Origin: Azadirachta indica
Taxonomy: Eukaryota > Streptophyta > Magnoliopsida > Sapindales > Meliaceae
DNA length: 64,000 bases
Direction of reading: 5' to 3'
Assembly: GCA_022749755.1 (NCBI GenBank)
Contig: CM040443.1
Coordinates: forward strand, 15,391,744-15,455,743
Within the stretch, counting starts at the first letter, position 1. Each line of letters opens with the position of its first letter. Below the pieces are notes generated by a model. It saw only the letters and a list, made by a program, of their open reading frames with translations, was not told the origin of the DNA and did no database searches. The position numbers and the translations under genes are program-made. Below are positions 11,060-23,220 of the stretch, piece by piece.

Positions 11060-12479
11060 AGGTTCTTTTTGGAACCTAATTCATGTTGTAACCAAAGGCA
11101 TTCACCTTAATTGGACATCTACGACTTAAATGCCTATAAATGTTGCAATTTGTGTATGTAGCATTTGTTTCAATTTTAGGAAAAGGTTTTACAAAATAGT
11201 TTTTGTAAAACTTTTGCTTAGAGGGTAGCTTGTAGTTAATGCCACTCTTGTCAAACACACATCTTGGGAACCAAGAAGCAGTTTCAAATCCTTTTGACCT
11301 TTAGTAAATTTATAAAGAATTTCATTTAGGTCAAAAAATTTTTTCTTGAGTTTTTCTATCTCATTTAGATGTATTTCCTTCTCTTCTTTAAAAGTACGGT
11401 ATTATTCTTTTTAGGAACTATTTTCACAAGATAATACATAACGTGATTCTTTAAGAGAAACATATTTATTAGTCAATGCATCAATTTTCTTTTTAAGAAC
11501 ATGGTTCTTTAAGATCATTTTCTCAAAATTACTAAGTAATTCCTTATATGCATCTATTAACTCATTATATATATATATATATAAGAGCTTGGAATCACTT
11601 ACCTTATTATTGCTAAATGCCATAAAGCATATGTTGGCAACCTCATTAATGCAGTTGTCATTGGATTAGCTTTTCTTTTCGTCATCACATGTTGCACCTT
11701 TGCTTTCCTCTTTCCTTTCTTGTATTTGAGAAAGGGGTATTCAACTTTCACATTTTCGAGCTTGTTATACTTGTAGCAAGTGAGTTGGTTTGGCTTACTC
11801 TTTAGTTTTAAGGTTCTTACCCAACTTCACTTGATTGTCCAAAATTTTGTTTTCGTAGTCCATAAATAATCCGATAAGGTCATTAATGGAAAGTGTGTTG
11901 AGGTTCTTAGTTTCCTCTATTGTTGTCATCTCTGCTCTCTACTCTTTAGGCAAAGATCTTAGGATTTTCTTAACTTACTGGCTGTTAAAGTAGGTTTTAT
12001 CGAGAGTCTTGAGTAAGTTTACGATATTCATAAATGCCGTGTACATGGCATAGATGGATGGCTCTATTGTGAATAGCTCATATTGCATAGTGAGTCTACT
12101 ACTTTTTTATTTTTTTTCTTGGTTGGTACCCTCATGTCTTACCTCTAAGGCATGCCAAATTTCATAAGCCATTTCACATTTAGAAATTCTATGAAACTCT
12201 TTCTTATCTACCCCTATAATATAATGTGTTTATGGCCTTGGCATTCACAGTAAAATTTTCCTTGTTGGTTTCACCCCTTCCCGACTAAGTTTAGGAATCT
12301 CTTCTCCTTATTCATTCCTCTTCAAGGGATCCTAGGTCCCTCACTAACCACTTGCCTCAATTCGTAGTCATATGCTTACAAATAAATTCTTATTCTAGCT
12401 TTCTAATAAGAATTTTCATTTCCATTAAAAATGGAGGCCTAGATGTGAATTGACCTTGTACATGTCTTAGAGTTGCCAT
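11060..12479 (-). pseudogene. gag of Sirevirus-like element
   Basis: Start ATG at 12479-12477 gives MATLRHVQGQFTSRPPF, a typical copia gag beginning; a frameshift follows about 20 residues on. The middle (11623-11411) is a Lys/Leu/Glu-rich coiled-coil-like region (LLSNFEKMILKNHVLKKKID). The nucleocapsid region (11258-11076) has a knuckle-like CNIYRHLSRRCP in which the second Cys and the His spacing are lost. A (TA)n run at 11565-11582 lies inside the reading frame and codes Tyr-Ile repeats, probably a replication-slippage expansion. Gag cannot be made intact. Confidence 0.75.
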
Positions 12480-12532
12480 TAGATCTTCTCCAAGATTGTT
12501 AATCTTAAAATAGAGAACCAAGCTCAAATATT

Positions 12533-13715
12533 TGGAGAAATACTAATAAGCAACTAAAGAAGGGGGATAAATTAGGTTTTTAACAACTAATTATTACAAT
12601 TTTCAATTTTCAAACGCAAATTATCACAATTTCAACACAAGTACAAATATAAGAGTGCAAGGAATAGAGAGAGATACACAAGGGTTTATAATGGTTCAAT
12701 AACAACCTAGAACACATCCATTCCTTGAAGACCCCATTTGAAGTATTAACTAGCAACAAGTCTTAAATCCATAAGATTTTACAATTACAACCAAGGGTTT
12801 TGGTAATCTACAACTTTTATAATGTTTGGCTTATCCTAAACAGTCACACAATCACTCAACCAAGTGAAAGAACCACGTCTTTCACTTTCTTACAACAAAA
12901 TCAACTAAGAATAATATAGAACCACTTAAAAGATACTCCACAAGTGTGAATGATGAAATTGAATGTACTTAGAGATTCTAATCTATTTAGCACAAATTAA
13001 AGCTCAAGAATGTGTGTTCAATGTTTTGTGAACTCTACGATTTTCAAAAATAAGCTTAGAAACATAAATAGAATGAAAAAAAAGTCTCTTTTTATATTTT
13101 CCTCAAAAACTAGCCGAGTCTAAAAGTTCCAGTTTTTCTCTAATTCGGTCAACCAGATGGCATAATCAGTCAATCGGATCCACAAACCAAAACTAGAATT
13201 TAGAACTTAGTTGACCGAATGGCATAATTGGTCAACCAGGTTGCAAAACTCAGCCAACTAGACCAACGGTCGAATTATGCAACTATTATAACTTCATGGT
13301 TTGTCGACTAAATTCGCCATTCAATTGACCAAGTATTTTTGAAGTTTTGGTCTTTCTTTTTTATTTTTGTGATCTGATTTAGCTAAAATATATTGAACCA
13401 GTTTTGTAGAATTGGTTTTTAAAAATATGAAAACTTTGTAATTTAGTCCTAAAAGTTGAAGTTTTCAAAATTTTGCTTTTAAGTCTAGTTTTTCACAAAA
13501 CATATAATAAACATAAAACATCTTGAGCTTTCTATTAATGCATAACACACTTAAAAAACACAAGCCTATTCATGTAAAATAGATAAAGAATACCTTCTTT
13601 TGTGCTTATGTCTTGACTTCATGTATTGAGCTTGGTCCTTATTTATTTATTTATTTGATTGGACGATGTATTTTGTGATAATCAAAATTAGAATTATATG
13701 AAACTAAAGTCAGCA
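12533..13715 (-). repeat. 5' LTR of Sirevirus-like element
   Basis: The full-length partner of 4462-5365. The outer end at 13715 (element start TGCTGACTTTAGTTTC) is well supported. The inner end near 12533 is inferred: a degraded primer site (AATATTTGAGC, compared with the tRNA-iMet match TGGTATCAGAGC) lies next to it, and the gag ATG is 50 bases further in. Confidence 0.78.
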
Positions 13716-14480
13716 CAAAGTAGATTTTAGGGTGTACATGGTCCCACCCTTTCAAGAAGTGTAAAATTTTATGTATGACTATATATCAAGCACTGTTTTT
13801 TAACAAACTTTAATCAGACTCCACAAATTATTGTGTTTAACATTGTACAATAGCTTAGATAGAGTCCTTTTTATTGCAATAATTTTAGTTTGGCTTATAT
13901 GATTTTCATCGTATGAAATGTGTATGTGTATGATTTTAGTTTTTTAACAAACTTTACTCATATGTAATTTCATTTTAGCTATTGAAAACATTAATCTTTG
14001 ATTCCCTCTTTGTGTCATGGCATGACAATTGCACTATTGAGAGAGATAGACATCTATTTTTGCTTACTGTTTTAGTTATAATTTTAGATTAACTTAAGTA
14101 ACATATTGACATGATCTTATTTTAATATTTCTTCTTTTGCATAGAACCTTTCTGAGGTAATACAATACTTGTGAAAAGTACTTTTTCCTAAAAGGAACTC
14201 AAAATCATCAATCTATTATTAGTGCCTCATTCTTTAGAGGAGTAAGAGGTAAAATGAAAAACGATGAAAAACGATGATGTTAGAAAAACGATGAAACTTT
14301 CTAATCAAAGTTGGCGATTATAATGGATCTTTGGAAGTCGTGGCAATTGAGATAAGAACTTTTTATATGAAGATTGTATTTTATAGTGAGTATCCATAAG
14401 AATAAGATGGAACACTGTACAAATTTCTGTCCTAAGAATGGTTAGCAGTGACACTAAGGCCTTTATAACAATATGATTGA
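13716..14480. other. Flanking AT-rich sequence, no gene
   Basis: No coding region, LTR or clear terminal repeat seen. It precedes the first recognisable unit of the degenerate tandem array. Confidence 0.5.
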
Positions 14481-16454
14481 AATAAAGGAATAAAACTAAA
14501 AATAGTTATTTTTAATTTTACAAGCCTTTTCTTACCATCAGGGATTGCCATAATTGTAGTGCCTCACTATTGATTTATGTTACCTATCAAGATGTGTTCT
14601 TTATATTACTTGTCAGCAAGCAATACTTGTGTTCTCTTTTTATTTTTTTAATACTCTAAAGGCGATTAGGAAGTGTTATAACTAAGTTTCTATTTTAAAT
14701 AATTTTTTCCTGTACAATTATCTTTTAGAATTGACAAATTTATTTTTTTTTATTGTTACAATTTTTTTAAAAAAATAGCAATAAAACATATAAATAAGTG
14801 TTTCAGGCACAAAATTTTCTTTTATCTTTTATTTGAAAGAATTTTTTATTAAAACAAATTGTAGTTAAATAGCATGAAATATAATATAATTCGTAATAAG
14901 GTTCTTTATGTCACTAGTAGCTATATATGGTTGAAGTGAAAGAAATGCAATAACTTGTACAATAAATTTTAAAACACTTGTTTACAATATGTTCTTTCAA
15001 TGGACGTACAGAATGCAGTGGATGTGGCTGCATAAGAATGACTTCACCATTGGAAGACCCCTTTTACCATTAGGGATTTTACAATTATAGTGCTTCACGT
15101 TTGATTTATATAACCTATCAAGATGTGGAATTTGTATTCATTTCTAAGAGGCTATTGAGAAATGTTATCATAAGTTTTTAACTTCAATAAATTTTTTTAT
15201 GCAATTATTTTTAGAACTTACAAGTTTATTTTGTGATTATTACAATTTCAGAAGGGGTTGGTAGTGACACCACATATACCATTTTAGGTACATATTGTCT
15301 TTTTAACTTTTTTTTTAATATTTGCTTTATCTAAAAAATTTGATTAAAACTAATTAGATATAAAATGCATGAATGCAATATAATCAATTAGAAGGTTTTT
15401 TTTTTTATCACTCTTAGCAATATGGTTTAAATGAAGGTAATATAATAACTTCTACAGTAAAATTTGAAACATTCATACAATTATTTTATGAGTTTTTTAT
15501 TTTGTAGTGCCTTTCTGTAGAATGTGGTGAACATGTGGAATACAGTAGACGTGGACATGTGAAACAAAGTGGTAAAAGCTATGTAAGGATGACTTTCACT
15601 ATCAAAAGCCTCTCATTAACATAGTTACGTAGAGATGACTTTCACTATCAAAAGCCTCTCATCATCAAGGACTATCGTAATTACAATGTCTCACTATTGA
15701 TTTATGTGACCTATTAGGATTAGGGGCTTATGTTGTTTTTATTTGTAAGAGGTGACGGAGAAGTGTTATTAATAAGTTTAAAAGTGTAATTTAAAATTTT
15801 TAATACAACTGATAATGTAGTGTATACCAACATTTCAACACTATATATATTTATGGCAGCTAGAGTTTTTATTGGTTATGAGTATTTCTTTCTTTTGTTT
15901 TTTTATTGAAAAGTTGAGAATACTTCAAGCTATTTGTTTGTCTATCATCTAGTTCTAGTCCTCTACCATGTAATTACATACATTAATGGCTTCATTTATA
16001 ATATTTTTTTGTTGACAAAGAATTTATAATGAATAGAAAAATTTTTTGACATAAAATAATCGCAAAGTATTAGGAAAGTGATAGAGAAAAAGAAATTTCT
16101 ATAGTTTGTGTTAGAGGAAGGTGATAATATGAGTAATTGCAAGTAGTATTTTTCCATTATTACTATTTCATAAGGGGTTGGCAATGACACTAGAAATACC
16201 ACTCTTTGGCACAAATTCTCTTTTTAAATTTTCTTTTATACTATCTTTATCAAAAAGAGTTTTTGATTGAAATTAATTGTAAATAAAATGCATGAATGCA
16301 ATGTAATCAATAATGAGGCTTTTTTTTTAATCATTCTCAGCAATATGGTTAAAATGAAGGTAATAAATAACTTATATATCAAACTTAAAAAACTGATATT
16401 AATATTTTTTTTTCCTTTTGTAGTGCCGCATTATGCAATGGATGTGTGGAATAT

Positions 16455-16813
16455 AGGGGCAAGCAGAAAAATCAGACCAAACATAAAAACTTGGAATTTT
16501 TTGTTTGGTATTGGGTTTGATTCAGAAAACCTAAACCAGACCAAATTTATTATTTGTTAATATTTTCAGTTGAAAATGACATTGTTTTATTTTAGTTGGT
16601 AGTAAATGATGTCCTTTTGTTACCCTAAAAATTAAAAAAATAATTTAACTAAAAGTCGAACCGATCTGAAAATCAAAATGATTAGTCTGATTTTAATTTA
16701 CTTTATTGTTAATGGAGCCGGTCCGATCTAGTTCGTCTAGTTTCAAAATTTAAAAACCCGAAATTTTTCGTTTACAGTTCAGGTTTTCAAAAACCCAGAC
16801 TGTGCCCACCCTT
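16455..16813. mobile_element. Small non-autonomous hAT-like element
   Basis: About 360 bp present in one array unit and absent from the others. The ends resemble each other inverted (TAGGGGCAAGCA left; AAAGGGTGGGCA reading inward from the right), as in plant hAT termini. The 8-bp flanks are GTGGAATA and ATGGAATA (7 of 8), the hAT duplication length. The sister unit at about 15532 has GTGGAATACAGTAGACG uninterrupted and serves as the empty site. It encodes nothing recognisable; the open frame across its left end (16267-16560) is chance. Confidence 0.65.
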
Positions 16814-17182
16814 TATGGAATACAATGGATGTGGATATGTGAAACATAATGAACATGGCTACATAAGGATGACGTTCATCAAGGACTCTCATCATCAAGG
16901 ATTGTCATAATTGTGGCATCTTACTGTTAATTTATTTATCTATCAAGATTAGGGGCTTTTTTTCTTTTAATTTGTAAGAGGTGATTGGGAAGTGTTATGA
17001 ATAAGATTTCAGAGGTTTAATTTAAATATTTATCACAACTAATAATGTAGTATATACCAACATTAAGCACTATTTTTATTTATGGTAGCTAGAGTTTCTA
17101 TTGGTTATAGCTATACTTAACTTTGTTTTCTTATTGAAAGTTGAGAATAATTCAAGCTATTTGCTTGTCTATCTTGTACTTC

Positions 17183-17515
17183 AGGAGACAAGGTAGTGAT
17201 AGTGGGAAAAAAATGAGTGAGTGAGATTTGGAGGAATTCATGGCCATAAAGTTTGAAAAGTATAGGAAAATAAAAGAACTCGACCGCTTGCACAAGCAAA
17301 TTGACAAAATTTAAGAATTAGAAAATCCTCTTAAATCTTATTCCGCTAAAGTTCAGTATGTTTCTAATTTTATCGATAGATTATCTAATAGATTAAGAGC
17401 ATAGATTGCCACTTAGCAAGCAGTAAGGGAAAGAAGTAACAACAAGCAAATAGGTGCTCGAAGTGCATAGACAATTAATTTAAGGGAAAAGGACATCAAA
17501 ATCTCTAAGGTTTGG
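17183..17515 (+). pseudogene. Unrecognised coding remnant, charged/coiled-coil
   Basis: One frame reads protein-like for about 110 codons despite five stops: FRRQGSDSGKKMSE, DLEEFMAIKFEKYRKIKELD, RLHKQIDKI, then AKVQYVSNFIDRLSNRLRA. Lys, Glu, Leu and Ile spacing suggests a coiled coil. I do not recognise the family. It lies in the long form of the array unit, so the array may be built from duplicated pieces of a broken gene. Chance is not excluded. Confidence 0.35.
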
Positions 17516-17613
17516 GTTATTGGACTGATTAATTCTAATAATTTCAAAAATACTTATAAAATTTTTAAAATAACGATTATACCCCTATTAATAACAATTA
17601 TTCAACAAAAATA

Positions 17614-18100
17614 ATTATTTAATTTTTAAAATTTGACAAAATTATAATATATTTATCAAAAATATATTAATAAATAGTACATTAATAATATAATATTTGT
17701 TAACATATTATAAATTTATATTTTTATAAAAAATATATTTTTATTTTTGTTACATTTTATATATTTTAACTATGCATAAATATAAATTATAATATAATCA
17801 TAAGTTTTGTACTGTAGCATACTTTATTTATAGATACAACATTAAATTATTATTTATTTTATTTATTTTCTAATACCTAATTAATATTTGATTGTTGATA
17901 TATTGTAAAGTAGATATTTATATTTTAATTAATATTGATAAATTTATATTTTAATTAGAGTATATTAAAAAATATTATTTATATTTTATATTAATAGATA
18001 TTATTTTATTAATGTACTAGAAAACAATATTATAATTTATTTTATTAATTTATTTTTGACAAATATATTATGTTTTGTCATATTTTAAAGATTTAATAAT
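17614..18100. mobile_element. MITE-like element with long inverted repeats
   Basis: About 487 bp, extremely AT-rich. The left end (ATTATTTAATTTTTAAAATT at 17614) matches the reverse complement of the right end (ATTATTAAATCTTTAAAATA) and the match continues about 60 bases inward. It interrupts an array unit and has no coding capacity. The superfamily is not assignable by eye; no clear target duplication was seen. Confidence 0.6.
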
Positions 18101-18290
18101 GAAGGTTTTTTTTTTTAATCATTCTCACCCAATATGGTTAAAATAAAGATAATACAATAATTTATTAAAAAAGTTAGAAAAACTTATACAATTTTGCAAT
18201 TTCTTTTCCCTTTTGTAGTGCCTTAGTTTGGAATGCAGTGGATGTGTGGAATAGAGTAGACGTGGAAGTGTGAAGCATTGTTTTCTTAAT

Positions 18291-20600
18291 GGCTATTTGG
18301 CATATAATCAAATAGCCATAGCTCTAGAGAATCAAGAAAAGACCACCTTCACTTGCCCCTAGGTACGTTTGCTTTTCGCTAAATGCCTTTTGGTCTGTGC
18401 AATGCACTTGCTACTTTTCAACAATGCATGATGGCTATATTTTTTAACATGGTTAAGGAAATTATAGAGGTTTTCATGGATGATTTTTCTGTAGTTGGTA
18501 CTTCTTTTGATCACTATCTACATAATCTGTTTGTTGTATTGGCTCGATGTAAGGAAAAGAGTTTGGTACTTAATTGAGAGAATTTTATAGTGAGAGAAGG
18601 AATAGCCTTAGGACATTGTGTGTCATCTAAGGGACTTGAGGTTGATCAAACCAGGATAGCAACAATTGAGAAGCTTCCCCCTTAAGCTAACGTGAAAGGC
18701 CGAAGTTTTCTGGGCCATGCTGAGATTTATTAAAGATTTTTTGAAGATTATAAAGCTGTTATGCAATTTGCTTGAGAAGGATGCTTTATTTGTGTTTGAT
18801 GAGTCTTGTGTTGATGCATTTAATGTGATTTAGAAGAAATTGATTTCAACTCTGATTATGGTGGTCACTAATTAGAGTGAGTTGTTTGAGATAATGTGTA
18901 ATGTTAGTGATTATACAGTTGGGGCTATTTTGGAACAAAGAAAAGCTAAGATTTTCTAGGCCATCTACTATTTAAGCCAAACTCTTAAAGATGCATAGTT
19001 GAATTACATCGCCATAGAGAAAGAAATGTTGGTGGTGTTTGCTTGTGATAAATTTTGGTCATACATTGTAGGGTCTGAAGTGATCGTGTATAGAGATCAT
19101 TAAGCTATCAAATATCTATTTGCTAAGAAGGATGCCAAGTCCCAGTTGATCAAATGGGTTTTCTTACTCAAAGAATTTGATAAGGAGATCTAAGATAAGA
19201 AGAAGAGTAAGAATGCGGTGGCAGACCACTTATCAAGGTTTAAATTAAAGGACAAGGTCAACAACCCTTTTATTCAAGAAATTTTTTTGGATAAGCACAT
19301 TCTTAGCTTGGAAGGTAAAGTTCTGTGGTATGCTAACTTGGTGAATTTCCTTAATTGCAATGTGTTGCCTCTGGATTTGTCTAGCCATCAAAAAAAGAAA
19401 TTTCTCCATGATGTAAAGAATTATTTTTGGGATGAGCCCATGTTGTTCAAGAAGTGTGCTAATCAAGTCATTAAGAGGTATGTTCCCATAGAAGAAATCC
19501 AAGATATCCTCCATCATTGTCATGCATTACCTTATGGAGGGCACTTTGGATCAAATTGTACTACTGTGAAGGTCTTACAATTTGGTTTCCTTTGGCCTAC
19601 CCTTTTCTAGGATAGCTATGAATTTGTCAAGACTTTTGATTGTTATCAATAGGTGGAAAACATCTCTAGGTGTCTTGAGTTGCCCTTAACCAATATGTTT
19701 GGGTCATTGACTTTATAGGGCCATTCCTTTTGTCATAGGGCCAAGAATACATCCTTTTAGCAGTTGATTATGTTTCTAAGTGGGTGGAAGCTATTGCTGC
19801 TCTAACAAATGATGCCAAGGTTGTCTTGAAGTTCTTGCATTGAAACATCTTAACTCAGTTTGGCGCTTTTCGAGCTATAATCAGTGATGAAGGGACCCAT
19901 TTTTGCAAGCAGATATTCAATACTCTACCAGCCAAGTATAATGTGAGGCACAAAGTGGCTCTTGCATATCACTCTCAAACTAATGGTTAATTGGAAATCT
20001 CAAATTGAGAAGTAAAGCAAATATTGGAGAAGACAGTGCAGACTAACTGCAAGGATTGAGCTATAAAATTCGATGATGCACTATGGCATATAGGACAACT
20101 TTTAAGACATTATTTGGCATGCCCCTATACCAATTAGTGTTTGGGAAGGCTTGCCACTTACCATTTGAGTTAAAACACTGAGCATTTTGGGTTGTCAAAA
20201 AGTTAAACTTTGACTTCAAAGTTTCCAGTAAGCAAAGGCTTCCACAACTTAATGAGTTGGAGGAATTATGTGAAAAGCTTATAAGAATGTTCAGATCTAC
20301 AAGGAAAGAACTAAGAAATGACATGACAATTAGATTCTTCAGCATGATTTCAAGCCTTGGTCAACTATCAATTAGAATTCTTTGTAGGAAAGTTGAAATC
20401 AAGGTGTTCGAGGCTATTCAATATCAATCAGGTGTTTCCATTTGGCACTATTGAACGATAAGGTAATTAATGGGAGATTAGTTTGTGTCAATAGACAAAC
20501 CCTTAAGCACTACTTCGGTGGTGAAAAACAGAATATTTTGAATGTTCAGCTTAAGAAACCATTTGATCGAGTTACTAGCCAAGTCTAGTTAGACACATTA
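18291..20600 (+). pseudogene. pol remnant (RT, RNase H, integrase), Athila type
   Basis: RT: QIAIALENQEKTTFTC, then MPFGLCNALATFQQCMMAIF and the polymerase active site EVFMDDFSV (18383-18577), which keeps the Asp pair. RNase H: SDYTVGAILEQRKAK, LNYIAIEKEMLVVFA and VADHLSRFKLKDK. Integrase: zinc-binding HHCC region around CHALPYGGHFGSNCTTVKVL (19218-19610), then a broken core (FGSLTL, SVMKGP). The C-terminal tail (GTIE, then GRLVCVNRQTLKHYF near 20450-20520) matches the end of Athila integrases. More than twenty stops or frame changes: non-functional. Confidence 0.85.
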
Positions 20601-21914
20601 AATCAAGTGCTTCTTGGGAGACAATCCAAACTCTTTATACCATTGATTTTTATTGTTTTTGAATTTTCTCATTTGATTTTTTTTTAAATATATTTTTAAG
20701 AACTTTTAATTTTCCTTCTGCTTTTTGTGTTTTGAAGGTGTTAAGATGATTTGAAAAATGAAGACACAAGTTTGGTAAGAAATTTGGTCAAGAAAGGAGA
20801 AGGAATGACAAAAAAGGATCAATTTCATAAGTGGACAGTATCATAAGCGCCTTAGTGTAACAACAAGCACGCCCATGTGCCAAGTCCTAAACTAGCTCAA
20901 CCTCGACTGCAAGATAGAAGGCTAGGTGTAGCCACGCAAGCTACCCTGTATGCCTAAGCCATTGCCTTTGTCTCTCGCATGCCTTTTCTCGCACCTATAC
21001 TTAAAGACTCCTCTTGCGTGCCTCAGCACAGAACTTCAGGTGCCTTCACGTAAGTAACCTTGTGTGCTCGCACAACTTTGGCTGAGCTCTTTGCCTTTGT
21101 AAGTCAAAATGTAAGGTGCACCAACACCTGGCACCTTAAACGCTTGTGCGTTCTAAGTATGATTAGCCCACATGAAGCAAAGAGCTAGGTGCATCTGTGG
21201 AGCTCATTCAAACCCCTTCTCCAAACTTTCGCTACATATACACCCTTTTAAACACTCTTTCCTGTTTAATTCAAACATTCAAACATACCCTTTACAACAC
21301 ACACTCTCAAACAAACTTAACCAAATTTCCTACTATTCAATTTCAACATTCCTCACTAATTTCTCTTTCAAAACACAATCCAACCTCTAATTATACACAA
21401 TTTATCCATTATTCAAAACAACTCCTACAAAATCCATCAATTGAAATCATTTGAAGAACAACTTGAAGGGAGCATTTTTAAGGACTTGAAGAAACCTATT
21501 GTGGTGATTTTACAAATAAGGATCTACCTCTAAATTGTCACTTAAAATTTAAATTGTTGGAGGTTGTGTTGAATAATTGGTGAAATTAGGTAATTTTGGA
21601 AATATTGGAAGTTGTTCATTGAGGTTGGTGTTTGTTGGTTTGTATAAGAAATTGAAGTGCTATGATAAATTAGGTTGAATTGTGAGAAAATTTGAGCCTA
21701 GCAAAGAATTAATTAAGTAGTGTTGGGTTTATTTTGGTAGATTGCTTGCCAAGTATTCGATGAATTGCTTGATAAATTTTTATTGTACAAATCATAATTG
21801 GAATGTGGAGTAGATTAGTTTGAAAAAGTATCGGTTTAAATGTTGATTGGTGAAGTTCTTTAAGTGCACCCAAAGTATTCAATAATTTGCCCAAGCGAGA
21901 TTTCAGTGATAGAT
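20601..21914 (+). other. Non-coding spacer of Athila element
   Basis: Contains a relatively GC-rich stretch (about 20850-21170) rich in GTGCC, GCACG and AAGC words, then a C-rich pyrimidine stretch (21190-21450). Two overlapping open frames there (21172-21390 and 21197-21454) have low-complexity composition and no domain, and are not called as genes. Confidence 0.5.
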
Positions 21915-23220
21915 ATGGCATTAAAGAAGCAAAAGGGGAGTAGTTCCTGACTAACACAACCGTTCAATAACTTACACTTTATGTGTCTAGAGGCTGAGAA
22001 GAAGTATAACAAATTTGTTGAAAATCAGAAAGCAATAAGTAGAGAACCGGGTTCACAGCTAGTGTAAAGGATGGTTGGATTGCGAATTTCACAAATACAA
22101 GGAATTGACAAGCATTAATTAATATTCAGGATTTGGTGAGTTTAATGCTAATGCATCAAATGTAAGGGACAACAACAAAGTCTTTGTTCGAGGGAAAGTC
22201 ATTTCATTTGCTCCTAAAGACATTAATGCACATTATAACCTAGCTCCTATTGATGATGATGATGATGATGAGTATGAAGAGTATCTTTGAGAGGGGTTAG
22301 ATAGTAGCGTCATCATTTAAGAGATGTGCATTTCGAGAATTGAATGGACTTCAAGCTAAAATGAGCAAAGCATCACCCTCACCTCTCGAAAACATTTTAA
22401 ATGGGTATGCAAAGGTATGGCACAAGTTTATTTGCGCAAACCTCATGCCCACTTCACATCAACATGAGGTTACAACAGTACAAGCTGTCTTAACATTAGG
22501 AAGGTGATTAGAGATAATTTGGTTAAATCCATCAAAGCAAAGACAACAGGTGGCTACACCCACCCATGCCTCATCATTATTTTATGTTAGTAGGCGGGTG
22601 GAAGAATCGACGAGATAGAGCCTATACAAGAACCCAATGCAGTGATTAAGCATAACTTAATTTTTTAGTACATTTGTTAGGCTAATGGTAGCTTTATATC
22701 TTTGAGCTTAGGTCTTTAAGTTTATCAACACATGTAAGTACCACCACTGCAACTACTACAAAGTCATATACAAATAGTGGCATAAAACCTCGATACACTA
22801 AAGCACTCGCTTAAAGAACCAGTCCTTCAATAACAACACAAAGAGACTTCAATCATTGGTCTTTCGTCGAATTATTAAGCAAGGCAAAAGCTTCGATACT
22901 TATGAATGTATCCTCTATGACTTCCAAGCAAAGGTGGTTGATATGCAACAGTGGCAATTCACAATGCACCATTTTCAAGTCAACTACTACAACACGCTTG
23001 GACTTTGTTTCAATTAAACACCAACTCTAATGAGGATCTCCCACCATTTCTACAATGCCTGGAGAGCCTTCTCAGACCATATAATCCGCATCCTCCACCA
23101 CAAGGAGATGATGAGGACAACAATTATTAAGAGGCACGAATCGACATCTTGCCTCCTGGGTACAATTTCTCTTCTCTTGCTTTTTATTGTGTTAAAAAAT
23201 TGGGGACAATGATATAAGTT
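21915..23220 (+). pseudogene. Env-like third ORF remnant of Athila element
   Basis: Possible start ATG at 21915 (MALKKQKGSSS). Fragments in shifting frames: GKVISFAPKDINAHYNLAPI followed by an acidic Asp run (GAT repeats, 22251-22268); an LMPTSHQHEVTTVQAVLT-like block near 22450; VIRDNLVKSIKAKTTGGYTH near 22500; a Pro-rich block with EARIDILPPGYNF near 23140. The middle blocks match the plant retrotransposon-associated domain seen in the third ORF of Athila elements. Such ORFs are called env-like by position; no signal peptide or membrane segment is visible here. A TTGGGGACAATG motif at 23200 marks its end and recurs at 43749 in family A. Confidence 0.6.

Larger units (their letters stand above)
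4462..13715 (-). mobile_element. Sirevirus-like Ty1/copia retrotransposon remnant
   Basis: Two direct copies of one sequence (4462-5365, truncated, and 12533-13715) flank an internal region holding gag, protease, integrase, RT and RNase H in copia order on the minus strand. About 2.4 kb lies between the end of pol (about 7765) and the left LTR and carries a decayed third ORF. This extra 3' ORF, the gag style (start MATLRHVQGQF) and the roughly 1.2-kb LTR are features of the Sirevirus lineage. Every domain has stops or frameshifts. The left LTR is cut by the family A insertion, so its target-site duplication cannot be read. Confidence 0.85.
14481..18290. repeat. Degenerate tandem array of about 0.5-0.9-kb units
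   Basis: Two landmarks alternate. Landmark a (TTTTGTAGTGCC, then GTGGAATACAGTAGACGTGGA) occurs near 15003, 15513, 16421-16455/16814-16870 and 18217. Landmark b (ATCAAGGATTGTCATAATTG, then a TCACTATTGATTTATGT-like block) occurs near 14538, 15068, 15663 and 16893. Units near 14538 and 15068 are about 530-600 bp. Units near 15663 and 16893 are about 0.8-0.9 kb once insertions are removed, and share an extra block (ACCAACATT...GGCAGCTAGAGTTT near 15830 and 17060). A 37-bp sub-duplication (ATGACTTTCACTATCAAAAG) lies at 15580-15660. Another fragment of the unit appears right of the Athila element (about 27895-27960). Confidence 0.75.

Noticed and set aside
21172..21454. Overlapping open frames of 72 and 85 codons
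   Set aside because: Both read one pyrimidine-rich stretch in two frames; composition, not coding, explains them.
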